Part shown: one piece after another, positions 54,762-63,034 of the stretch
Layout of the letters: every line of letters begins with the position of its first letter
Numbering within the stretch: the stretch's first letter is position 1
Assembly (NCBI GenBank): GCA_947169245.1
Contig: CAMVPA010000004.1
Location: forward strand, 1-64,000
Direction of reading: 5' to 3'
DNA from: an uncultured Prevotellaceae bacterium
GTDB taxonomy: Bacteria > Bacteroidota > Bacteroidia > Bacteroidales > Bacteroidaceae
Length of the DNA stretch: 64,000 nt
Position numbers and translations under genes: made by a program
Notes under the pieces: model-generated
Database searches by the model: none
Told to the model about the DNA's origin: nothing
Seen by the model: the letters and a program-made list of their open reading frames with translations, nothing else

Positions 54762-55520
54762 ATGAAAAGGACTACATTGCTACTAACAGGACTGCTGATG
54801 GCCATTGCCATGCAGGCCGCTACCGCAACTGATACTATTACTGTACGCATCAAAGGCATGCGCTGTGAGGAATGTGCACACAAAGTGAACACAGTGCTGC
54901 ACAAGTTGAATGGCGTGAAAAGCATTGACTACAACTTGGAACGACGCACGGCAACCATTGCCTACGACAAGGTACTGACGTGTCGCGACACCATCGAGGC
55001 ACGGCTGGCTGCCACCGGCCGCTACAAGGCATCGGCCTATAGTAAGGACGAGGTGATACGCCGTGGCATGGGACTGCAGATGAGCGACATGCACTGTCAG
55101 AAGTGTGCCGACCGCATCACGAAACGACTGGAGCAGATAGAGGGCGTCGACAGTCTTGCACCAAAGGTGGACAAGCAATACGTCTTCGTGCGCTACGACG
55201 CCAACCGTACCAACAAGGACATCATCCGCCAGGCACTGGCAGACCTGGGCTTTACCCCAGTGAACTACTACACGAGCACGGACATCAGCTTTGCCTACTT
55301 CCTGATTCCAAAGGAGGCGGCCAACGACGAGACCATTGATACAGTCCTTGCGCTGGACGGTGTCGACGATGCCAACGTCAACGCGAAACGCGGATCGCTG
55401 GCCATCACCTACATCAACACCGAGACAAGCACGGAGAAGCTGCAGGAACAGCTGAAGGCCGAAGGCATCGATGCTACCCTGCCGCCTGCCCACGAGTGTA
55501 AGGAAGAGAAACAACAGTAA
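54762..55520 (+). CDS. Exported protein with tandem heavy-metal-associated domains
   Basis: I start at the ATG at 54762 (MKRTTLLLTGLLMAIAMQAATA), since the upstream part holds the promoter. The signal peptide exports a protein built of HMA ferredoxin-like folds. Domain 1 (about 25-90) has RIKGMRCEECAHKVNTVLHKLNGV with a CxxC site; domain 2 (about 98-165) has LQMSDMHCQKCADRITKRLEQIEGVDS, also CxxC; domain 3 (about 170-240, FAYFLIPKEAANDETIDTVLALDGVDDANV) has the fold pattern but no cysteines. HMA domains bind Cu(I), Zn or similar. An exported multi-HMA protein first in a TonB receptor operon suggests a periplasmic metal carrier. Confidence 0.88.
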   Translation: MKRTTLLLTGLLMAIAMQAATATDTITVRIKGMRCEECAHKVNTVLHKLNGVKSIDYNLERRTATIAYDKVLTCRDTIEARLAATGRYKASAYSKDEVIRRGMGLQMSDMHCQKCADRITKRLEQIEGVDSLAPKVDKQYVFVRYDANRTNKDIIRQALADLGFTPVNYYTSTDISFAYFLIPKEAANDETIDTVLALDGVDDANVNAKRGSLAITYINTETSTEKLQEQLKAEGIDATLPPAHECKEEKQQ

Positions 55521-55524
55521 GCCT

Positions 55525-58230
55525 ATGCGACAACTACTACTGATACTCGCCATGGCATGCTGCACAGCAGTCTCGGCGAAGAACTACAGCATTAGCCTGA
55601 CCATTACGGAACAGGACACGCAGGAGGCTGTCGTCATGGGCAACATCAGCCTGAAGCCGGCAGGCATCCTCGCCGTCACCGACGCCGACGGCAAAGCCCT
55701 CATCCAGAACGTTCCCGAGGGCGAATACACACTGACCATCACGTATGTGGGCTATGAGACCATCAGCCGCCGAGTCAGGGTCGACCGCGACCTGACAATG
55801 AACCTGAAGATGACACCCACGTCGCTGGCCCTGAAGGAGGTGACGGTGACGGCAAAGACCCGTGAGAGCGGTGCCTCGACAAGCAGCGTCATCGGCCGAC
55901 AGGCCATTGACCACCTGCAGGCCACCTCACTGGCCGACGTCATGCAACTGATTCCCGGACAGCTCATCGACCGTCCTGACCTGACGCAGCAACAGGGTCT
56001 GCAGCTACGCACATTACAGAACAACTCGACGATGGCCTTCGGCACAAGCATCGTGGTCGACGGCATGCCGATGTCGAACAACGGCAATGTGGGCCAAGGC
56101 ACTTTCACAGGCTCGGCTTTCGCGGGCACCGACCTCAGACAGGTAAGTGCTGACAACATCGAAGAGGTGGAGGTCATACGTGGCATCCCCTCGGCCGAAT
56201 ATGGCGACCTGACCAGCGGCCTCGTCGTGGTACACTCGAAGGTTGGCGTGACGCCATGGCAGGCAAAGGCGAAAATCAATCCCGGCCTGCAGAATTACAG
56301 CTTAGGCAAGGGTCTGAGGCTGGGTAAGGGAGGTGTCGTCAATGCCAACATCGACTACGCCAAGGCATGGGGCGACCCACGACAGAAGACCCGCTCGTTC
56401 GACCGCTATACGGCCAACATGGGCTGGGGCTACGACATCAGCCGCAAGTGGCACACCGACACAAAGCTGCGTTTCATGCAGGCCAAGGACTGGACGGGTA
56501 ACGACCCTGACGCCATCCAGGACGGGACCGAGAACCGCTCTACGAACACCAACTTCGGACTGACACACAACGGCAAGCTGCAGATGGACCTGCCACTGAT
56601 GCGCTCACTGAAATACACCATTGGCCTCAGCCTGTCGAAAGCCGATACCAAGAACACGAGCTATGTTGCCGTGAGCAGCGGACTGCTGCCCATACTGACC
56701 GCTATGGAGACGGGCTACTACAGCGTGCCCTGGAAGACGACGTCGTATCTGGCAACAGGACGGACGGAGAGCCGACCGGGCAACGTCTTCCTGAAGGTGA
56801 CCGACGACTTCTTCATGCGTAAGGGCAAGACGGTGCAGAGCTTCAAACTTGGCGTAGACTACCACTACGACTGGAACAACGGCAAGGGCTACTATAACGA
56901 AATCGACACGCTGCCCTACCGTCCGAACGCCAACGGTCGTCCCCGTGCTTTCAGCGACATTCCCGGACTGCATCAGCTGTCGGTCTTCGCCGAGGACCAG
57001 TTCACGTATAATATTAATAAGGTGAACCGCCTGCGCGTGAACTTCGGTCTGCGCTTCACGTCACTGCAGCCCTTCAGCGACCTGGCCACCACGGCACTGT
57101 CGCCACGACTGAACATGGCCTTCACGGTGACGAAGTGGCTCGACCTGCGAGGAGGCATCGGCATGAACTCGAAGACGCCCGGCCTGAACCACCTCTATCC
57201 TGACAAGAAATACATCGACGACGTCGTGGGCAGTTACACGCTGAGCGATCCTGCCGCCTACTACGTACACACCGAGGTGTACGACGTGCAGCGCTCGAAG
57301 GGTCTGAAGAACGCGACGACGACAAAGGTGGAAGCGGGCATCGACATCAAACTGCCCAAGAACCGCAAGATCAGCGTGCTGGCCTATCAGGACCGTACGC
57401 CCAACGGCTTCGAGGTGGCCTCCGACTACTTCACATACACCTACAACTACTTCGGCGAGGGCAATAGGCCAGCCATCGTCAACGGACAGCCCGACTTCAC
57501 GACGGGCTACACAGAGCAGTTCACCTGCTTCGCCACGACGGGACAGCTGGAGAACACCAACAAGACCATCAACCGCGGTGTGGAGTTCGACTTCGACCTG
57601 GGCGAGATTCGTCCGCTGCGCACCACCCTCTTCTTCAGCGGTGCGTGGAACGAGACGAAGACCGACTGGAGCACGCGCATGAACAACACTGCCGTGCCCG
57701 CTTCACTGCTCAGTGGAACAAAATATGTCGGCAAGGGCATCTCGCCCGTCCGCATCGTCTACCCATCGGGACTGGACTACACGCGCCTGCGCCGGTTCAT
57801 CAACACCCTGCGCGCCGTCACCCACATACCACAGCTGAACATGGTAGCCTCGTTCACGGGACAGGTTATCTGGCATAACTCCACCTGGAGCTACACGGCC
57901 GACAAGGACCCGATAGGCTGGATTACGAGCGACCTGCAGTACCACGACATCAATTCGGCAGAGTACATCGTCTTCGATGGCGGACAGATAGCCACCAACG
58001 ACGAAAAGCTGAAGCTGCGCTACACTGACAACGAGCCGACGAAGAACCCCGTGACATGGAACCTGTCGGCACGACTGACGAAGGAATTTGACAAGATGGG
58101 CGCTTTGTCGCTCTTTGTAGACAACTGTCTCTTCTACGAGCCCTACCTGAAAGGCAATAACACCACGACGCTGTCGCAGCGCAACACAGGCAAGTTTGCC
58201 TTCGGCGCTGAACTCTCCATTAATCTGTAA
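55525..58230 (+). CDS. TonB-dependent receptor
   Basis: A 901-aa outer membrane receptor from the ATG at 55525 (MRQLLLILAMACCTAVSA), 4 bases after the HMA gene. A carboxypeptidase-like N-terminal domain (NISLKPAGILAVTDADGKALIQNVPEGEYTLTITYVGYE) is followed by the plug (LKEVTVTAKTRESGASTSSVIGRQAIDHLQATSLADVMQLIPGQ...VEVIRGIPSAEYGDLTSGLVVV) and a beta-barrel ending GKFAFGAELSINL. There is no SusD partner, so a glycan role is unlikely. The upstream HMA protein hints at a metal or metal chelate as substrate. Confidence 0.93.
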   Translation: MRQLLLILAMACCTAVSAKNYSISLTITEQDTQEAVVMGNISLKPAGILAVTDADGKALIQNVPEGEYTLTITYVGYETISRRVRVDRDLTMNLKMTPTSLALKEVTVTAKTRESGASTSSVIGRQAIDHLQATSLADVMQLIPGQLIDRPDLTQQQGLQLRTLQNNSTMAFGTSIVVDGMPMSNNGNVGQGTFTGSAFAGTDLRQVSADNIEEVEVIRGIPSAEYGDLTSGLVVVHSKVGVTPWQAKAKINPGLQNYSLGKGLRLGKGGVVNANIDYAKAWGDPRQKTRSFDRYTANMGWGYDISRKWHTDTKLRFMQAKDWTGNDPDAIQDGTENRSTNTNFGLTHNGKLQMDLPLMRSLKYTIGLSLSKADTKNTSYVAVSSGLLPILTAMETGYYSVPWKTTSYLATGRTESRPGNVFLKVTDDFFMRKGKTVQSFKLGVDYHYDWNNGKGYYNEIDTLPYRPNANGRPRAFSDIPGLHQLSVFAEDQFTYNINKVNRLRVNFGLRFTSLQPFSDLATTALSPRLNMAFTVTKWLDLRGGIGMNSKTPGLNHLYPDKKYIDDVVGSYTLSDPAAYYVHTEVYDVQRSKGLKNATTTKVEAGIDIKLPKNRKISVLAYQDRTPNGFEVASDYFTYTYNYFGEGNRPAIVNGQPDFTTGYTEQFTCFATTGQLENTNKTINRGVEFDFDLGEIRPLRTTLFFSGAWNETKTDWSTRMNNTAVPASLLSGTKYVGKGISPVRIVYPSGLDYTRLRRFINTLRAVTHIPQLNMVASFTGQVIWHNSTWSYTADKDPIGWITSDLQYHDINSAEYIVFDGGQIATNDEKLKLRYTDNEPTKNPVTWNLSARLTKEFDKMGALSLFVDNCLFYEPYLKGNNTTTLSQRNTGKFAFGAELSINL

Positions 58231-58236
58231 AGCAAT

Positions 58237-59448
58237 ATGAAGAAGATACTATTCACCTTGGCAACACTGCTGTCGCTGGCATCGTGCATCGACTACAACG
58301 ATGCCACCACGGAAATAACGGCCCGCGTACAGCTGGCGATGCCGGCAGAGTTCGTCAACGGCACTGACCTGGCAGGCCACACCATCACGATGCAGCAGGG
58401 CAGCACGCTGCTGACGGCGACCACCGACGAGGACGGCGTGGCGACATTTGCCAATCTCATCCCCGACGTCTACGACATCAGCTGCTCGTGGGAGCTGACA
58501 GCCGACCAGTACCATGCACTGACAGGCGACGAGCAGGTGGTCAGCGGCTGCACCGTCAGCGGTTCGCTGAACAGCCACCTCATCCGTGAGGAGCAGACCA
58601 TCGAACTCGGCACAAACCTCAGCATCAACCGCGACATCATCATCGGCAAGATATACTACGCCGGCTCGAAGGACAACAACAACCGCAGCTACATGCCAGG
58701 CAAGTACATTGAGCTCTACAACCAGAGCAACAATGCCGTTGACGTCAGCGGACTATACATCGGACTCGTCGAGGCAGAGAGCACGCAAGCCTATACGCTG
58801 GAGAACCTGCACGAGGCCTTTGCCGACACGGTGGTGCTGGTGAAGCAGGTGTTCCGTATTCCTGCCGACGTACCCTTCATGGTACAGCCCGGCGCTACGG
58901 TGCTCATTGTGAACAGCGCCACGGACCACCGTAACAACAACGACATGGAGAACGACCTGAGCGATGCCGACTTTGAGGCAAAAGATGCCACTGGCAAGAC
59001 GCAGAACAACCCTGACGTGCCTGCGCTGGAGCTCATCTACACGATGTACCCCAGTGTCTCGAACATGAATCTCGTGCAGAGCGGCCCCTGCTCCGTAGTC
59101 ATCTTCCGCACCGACGACGACATAGCGACGTGGGCCACGACCTACCCCTACGGCAAAACCTCCGGCAACCAGTGGAAACTGCTGCCCAAGCGCCACATCA
59201 TTGACGGCGTGGAGGTGCTGCGCAACAAGAACACGGGCATTGACGTGAGCTCCAAGCGCCTCTACAGCGAGATAGATGCCGGCTATACGAACATCGAAGC
59301 CATCTCGGGCTACACCGGAGAGGTCGTCTACCGCCGCACCAGCGACAAACGGGGTGACGACGGCCACAAGATTCTCATCGACACCAACAACTCGAGCAAC
59401 GACTTCCAGGTCTCCAAAACGATAAAACCGCGCGAATATGACGAATAA
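58237..59448 (+). CDS. DUF4876 lipoprotein
   Basis: A 403-aa lipoprotein (MKKILFTLATLLSLASCIDYND, lipobox LASC). The N-terminal domain (AGHTITMQQGSTLLTATTDEDGVATFANLIPDVYDISCSWE) is carboxypeptidase-regulatory-like. The rest is DUF4876: IIIGKIYYAGSKDNNNRSYMPGKYIELYNQSNNAVDVSGLYIGLVEAES, which recalls a lamin-tail fold, ending in IKPREYDE. It is 6 bases from the receptor gene and overlaps the next by 11. It is probably surface-exposed and works with the receptor. A paralogue is at 61006. Confidence 0.9.
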   Translation: MKKILFTLATLLSLASCIDYNDATTEITARVQLAMPAEFVNGTDLAGHTITMQQGSTLLTATTDEDGVATFANLIPDVYDISCSWELTADQYHALTGDEQVVSGCTVSGSLNSHLIREEQTIELGTNLSINRDIIIGKIYYAGSKDNNNRSYMPGKYIELYNQSNNAVDVSGLYIGLVEAESTQAYTLENLHEAFADTVVLVKQVFRIPADVPFMVQPGATVLIVNSATDHRNNNDMENDLSDADFEAKDATGKTQNNPDVPALELIYTMYPSVSNMNLVQSGPCSVVIFRTDDDIATWATTYPYGKTSGNQWKLLPKRHIIDGVEVLRNKNTGIDVSSKRLYSEIDAGYTNIEAISGYTGEVVYRRTSDKRGDDGHKILIDTNNSSNDFQVSKTIKPREYDE

Positions 59449-60979
59449 GTTCCGCACATTGGCCTTATTGGCCCTATTAGCCCCATTGGGCCTATTCGCC
59501 CCATTGGCCGCATTAGCCCAAGAAGGCAGCTACCGCCACGCCGACGCCACGCAGCTGTGGCGCCTGTCGGGCAACGCTGCCGGACTGGCGCTCGACAGCA
59601 GCGCCAACCGTGGCTATGCGCAGTTTGAACTGCAACACCGCGAGGGCGACTATCACCGTGTACAGGAGGGCGGACAGCGTAACCAGCTTCAGTTCTACAC
59701 GGAGCGCTACCAGCAGATTAACCCCCTGCTCGTGAGCTACGGCTCGTTCCGTTTCAATATGGACCACACCAAAGGCCGAGCCTGGTGTGACGTCATGCGG
59801 CCCTACAACAGCAACCCGTTCTTCTCGGGCAGCAGTGTCAGTGGCAAGTACGACACCCAGCAGTTCGACCTCACCGCCGCCGTGGGAACCCGGCAGATGT
59901 GGGGCTTCACGGGTGGTCTGCGCCTGGACTACAGCGTAGGCGACCTGAGTCGTCTGCGCGACCCGCGCTCCCGCTCTGAGCTGCTCGACTACAAGCTGGC
60001 ACCATCGCTGACCTACAGCACGGGGAGCCACACTGTGGGTATTGCCGGCCACTACAACCGCCGTAAGGAGAAGATACCCAGCATGACCACCGTCCAGCAA
60101 GACCCTGACCTGAAGTACTACCTCATGACAGGTATGGAGCAGGCCACGGGTACCACCGGCGGCTACAGCGGTTACAACCGCGAGTGGGTGGACCACCGCT
60201 TCGGTGCAGAACTGACCTACGGCTACAACAACGGCGCCTTAAAGAGCCTCAGCAGCGTCACCATAGAACGCGGCTCGGAGGACGTGCTTGGCACGTATAA
60301 GTATGAGCCGGGCCACTACATGAGCTACCGCTACGGGCTCACCTCCCACAACCGTATAGATTTGCACCAGATAGACTTCGCCGTCGGCTACGAGCAGGCC
60401 TACGCCGACGAATACCGCCAACAGCTTGTACAAGAGCGCGATGCCGAGAAAGGCTATACCAGCTACTGGTACGAGACGCTTATCACCTTCAAGAAGCGCT
60501 ACCAGGTGAAACAGCTCAACGCAGAGCTCCACTACCGCTACAACATGTACTTGCATATCGGTTGTACCCCCGACAGCTATTTCGGAATAAAAGCCGCTCT
60601 GAACCAGGCAGAAAACAAACACCTGCTGCCGACATCAAGCCTCGAGTACACTCATCTCGACCTAACCGGCGAGGGCGGCACATCGCTGCTGTTTGAACAT
60701 CTTTGGATTGACGCCAAGGCCGGCTACCACATCGCTTCGAAAGCCGACCTGCAGCTGGCCGACGCCACCACCGACTATGCCATCCAAGTGCTGCTGCCCG
60801 ACATGCAGTACTACGATGCCAACTACTGGCGCGGTCATCTCTCCCTGACCTACCAGTTCCCGCTGTCGCTGAAGGGCAAGCGCACCACCGCCTTCGTCCG
60901 TGCCTACGGCGACTACCTCAGTGCCGACCACGGCCTCAACGGCTCTACCGTCGGTCTCTCCTTCGGACTATTCAACTAA
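59438..60979 (+). CDS. DUF6850 family outer-membrane beta-barrel protein
   Basis: A 513-aa protein matching DUF6850 from recall. The mature part is beta-strand rich (GYAQFELQHREGDYHRVQEGGQRNQLQFYTERYQQINPLLVSYGSFRF; HLSLTYQFPLSLKGKRTTAFVRAYGDYLSADHGLNGSTVGLSFGLF) and ends in an aromatic, as barrels do. The signal peptide's hydrophobic core, LALLALLAPLGLFAPLAALAQ, is coded by GGCCCTATTAGCCCCATTG repeats (59460-59520). It starts inside the DUF4876 gene and is part of the same operon. Role unknown. Confidence 0.87.
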   Translation: MTNKFRTLALLALLAPLGLFAPLAALAQEGSYRHADATQLWRLSGNAAGLALDSSANRGYAQFELQHREGDYHRVQEGGQRNQLQFYTERYQQINPLLVSYGSFRFNMDHTKGRAWCDVMRPYNSNPFFSGSSVSGKYDTQQFDLTAAVGTRQMWGFTGGLRLDYSVGDLSRLRDPRSRSELLDYKLAPSLTYSTGSHTVGIAGHYNRRKEKIPSMTTVQQDPDLKYYLMTGMEQATGTTGGYSGYNREWVDHRFGAELTYGYNNGALKSLSSVTIERGSEDVLGTYKYEPGHYMSYRYGLTSHNRIDLHQIDFAVGYEQAYADEYRQQLVQERDAEKGYTSYWYETLITFKKRYQVKQLNAELHYRYNMYLHIGCTPDSYFGIKAALNQAENKHLLPTSSLEYTHLDLTGEGGTSLLFEHLWIDAKAGYHIASKADLQLADATTDYAIQVLLPDMQYYDANYWRGHLSLTYQFPLSLKGKRTTAFVRAYGDYLSADHGLNGSTVGLSFGLFN

Positions 60980-61005
60980 ATACTAACTTATAAAAAGAAA
61001 CACTT

Positions 61006-62577
61006 ATGAGAATAACTACTCCACTGAAAGCGCTGGCCATCGCTGCCGGCCTGTTACTGACCGCTAACGCTGCAGAAGCCAAGCTTGTGAAGCCAAGCAC
61101 CTACGCCAACGATGTCGTCATCGGCAAGGTTTACTACGCTGGCGCCAAGGACAATGGCAACAAGAACTACCTCAATGGCAGATACATTGAGCTCTACAAC
61201 ATCTCGACAGACACGCTCGACATCTCAGGCATGTACATCGGTCTCGTTGAGAGCGACGCAAAGGCCAGTGCATGGACTGCAGAACGACTGACTGAAGCCC
61301 ACAAGGACTCCGTAGCACTGAAGCAGCTGTTCCGTATTCCAGCCAACGCCAAGATGGATCCCTACAGTAGCATCGTCATCGTTAACAGCGCCATCGACCA
61401 CTCGGCCAACGGCGAGAACTTCCCCAATTTGACTGACGCCGACTTCGAGGCCAAGGATGCCTCTGGCAAGACGCAGAACAACCCCGAAGTGCCTGCGCTC
61501 GAACTGGTCTACACAGCCTTCGACGCCATTTCTAACATGAATTTGGCTCAAGGCGGTGCTTGTGCCGTAGTGTTGCTGACACAGGACACCAAGACCGACG
61601 ATTTGACAAAGACCTTTGCCTACGGCAAGGAGAAGGGTTCTGTATATGTGCTGCTGCCGAAGAGCAAGGTGATCGACGGCGTGGAAATCGTCAAGATGGG
61701 TGAAGCTGAGGAAGGAATACTGCGTCTTGACAATAGCCTGGACGCCGGTAACATCGCCATCACCTCCAAGACGGGCTACAACGGTGAGGTCGTCTACCGT
61801 AAGACCGCATTCGTCGTAGGCGGCAAGGCCGCTCTCTTCGACACGAACAACTCGACCGTCGACTTCGCTGTGTCAACGACCATCCAGCCCCGCCAGTATG
61901 ACAGCGAGGCCAGCGGTCTGACGGCACAGAGCATCACCATCCCCGAAAGCGGCTATCTGGCCATCAACATTGACAAACCATTCTTCGGACCGAAGGACAT
62001 GCTCTTCTGCTTTGTCAACGCCAGCAACAACGACGCCACCACCGACCTCAAGTACACGGAGATTCCCGGCGACAGCACGCTGCTGCTGAAGGGCGACTGG
62101 ATTGCCATCGCCAAGCCCGGCACATACGACCTGCAGCTGTCGGCTTCACAGGGTGTGATGAAGAGTCGCTCGTCTATCCAGTCGTGGAGCGACGAGGACA
62201 CCAAGACCATGAAGCAGACCAACCGCCGCTACTACAAGTTCTTGAATACAACAGGTAAGGTTGGCTTCCAGCGCGTGCCTGCTACAGCCGAAGGAAACTA
62301 CAACGTGGCCGACTGTACTGACGGTAACCGTCTGATTGTCACCATCACCGATGCCATCGGCGCCCGCATCTTTGCTGCTAACGGTGCAGCAAGCTGGGAC
62401 GAACTCGAGTTCATTCCCTGGCACGGTGCAACGCCAGAGCAAGCTGCTGCCAGCGTACAGGGCATCACGGTACAGCCCATCAGCAACGGAGCCATCTACG
62501 ACCTGCAGGGTCGTCGCGTCGTTAAACCTTTGAAGGGTATTTACGTCAAAGATGGTAAGAAGATGATTATCAAATAA
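61006..62577 (+). CDS. DUF4876 protein with C-terminal sorting tail
   Basis: A 523-aa paralogue of the lipoprotein at 58237: VVIGKVYYAGAKDNGNKNYLNGRYIELYNISTDTLDISGMYIGLVESDAKA through TTIQPRQYDSEA is shared. It has a normal signal peptide (MRITTPLKALAIAAGLLLTANAAEA) instead of a lipobox. A second domain (about 300-480) follows, and the end IYDLQGRRVVKPLKGIYVKDGKKMIIK is a type IX-like sorting tail. So one paralogue is lipid-anchored and the other secreted or surface-attached. GGT/GCT-rich codons suggest good expression. Confidence 0.9.
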   Translation: MRITTPLKALAIAAGLLLTANAAEAKLVKPSTYANDVVIGKVYYAGAKDNGNKNYLNGRYIELYNISTDTLDISGMYIGLVESDAKASAWTAERLTEAHKDSVALKQLFRIPANAKMDPYSSIVIVNSAIDHSANGENFPNLTDADFEAKDASGKTQNNPEVPALELVYTAFDAISNMNLAQGGACAVVLLTQDTKTDDLTKTFAYGKEKGSVYVLLPKSKVIDGVEIVKMGEAEEGILRLDNSLDAGNIAITSKTGYNGEVVYRKTAFVVGGKAALFDTNNSTVDFAVSTTIQPRQYDSEASGLTAQSITIPESGYLAINIDKPFFGPKDMLFCFVNASNNDATTDLKYTEIPGDSTLLLKGDWIAIAKPGTYDLQLSASQGVMKSRSSIQSWSDEDTKTMKQTNRRYYKFLNTTGKVGFQRVPATAEGNYNVADCTDGNRLIVTITDAIGARIFAANGAASWDELEFIPWHGATPEQAAASVQGITVQPISNGAIYDLQGRRVVKPLKGIYVKDGKKMIIK

Positions 62578-62583
62578 ACGAAA

Positions 62584-62982
62584 ATGAAGAAAATAATACT
62601 TGGCGGACTGGCGCTCATCGCGCTGGCCGCAACACTACAGAGTGCCCTGCCTAAGGGCGATGACATCATCACGAAGGAGGATGGCATGACCGTTGTCAAC
62701 ACCACAGAGTTGGGTAAGGATGTCGTCGGCTATGTCGCCACCACACCCCTGAAAATCTACATTCAGAAGAATAAGGTGGTGAAGGTCGAGGCACTGAAGA
62801 ATCAGGAGACGCCCAAGTACTTCGTGAAAGTGAAGAAGCAACTGCTGGACAAGTGGAATGACAAGAAGGTGAGCGAGGCCGCCAAGATGAAGGTCGACGG
62901 CGTCACCGGCGCCACGTTCTCGTCGGACGCTGTCATCAAGAACGTCCAACTGGGACTGGAATACTACCAGAAGAACAAGTAA
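62584..62982 (+). CDS. Small exported FMN-binding-like protein
   Basis: A 132-aa protein with an N-terminal signal or anchor (MKKIILGGLALIALAATLQSALP). The C-terminal half has KIYIQKNKVVKVEALKNQETPKYFVKVKKQLLDKW and MKVDGVTGATFSSDAVIKNVQLGLEYYQ, the FMN_bind pattern of NqrC/RnfG-type proteins, where the Thr of TGAT is covalently flavinylated by ApbE. It ends the six-gene operon. It implies a redox step at the envelope; the electron source is unknown and no ApbE lies in the window. Confidence 0.88.
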   Translation: MKKIILGGLALIALAATLQSALPKGDDIITKEDGMTVVNTTELGKDVVGYVATTPLKIYIQKNKVVKVEALKNQETPKYFVKVKKQLLDKWNDKKVSEAAKMKVDGVTGATFSSDAVIKNVQLGLEYYQKNK

Positions 62983-62985
62983 TAA

Positions 62986-63018
62986 GAAAAGCCCTCGCGA
63001 TTGCGGGGGCTTTCTTAT
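62986..63018 (+). terminator. Terminator of the HMA-TonB operon
   Basis: AAAGCCCTCGC GATT GCGGGGGCTTT, an 11-bp stem with one mismatch, then CTTATT. It may serve both converging genes. Confidence 0.8.
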
Positions 63019-63034
63019 TATTCACTAATTGTAT

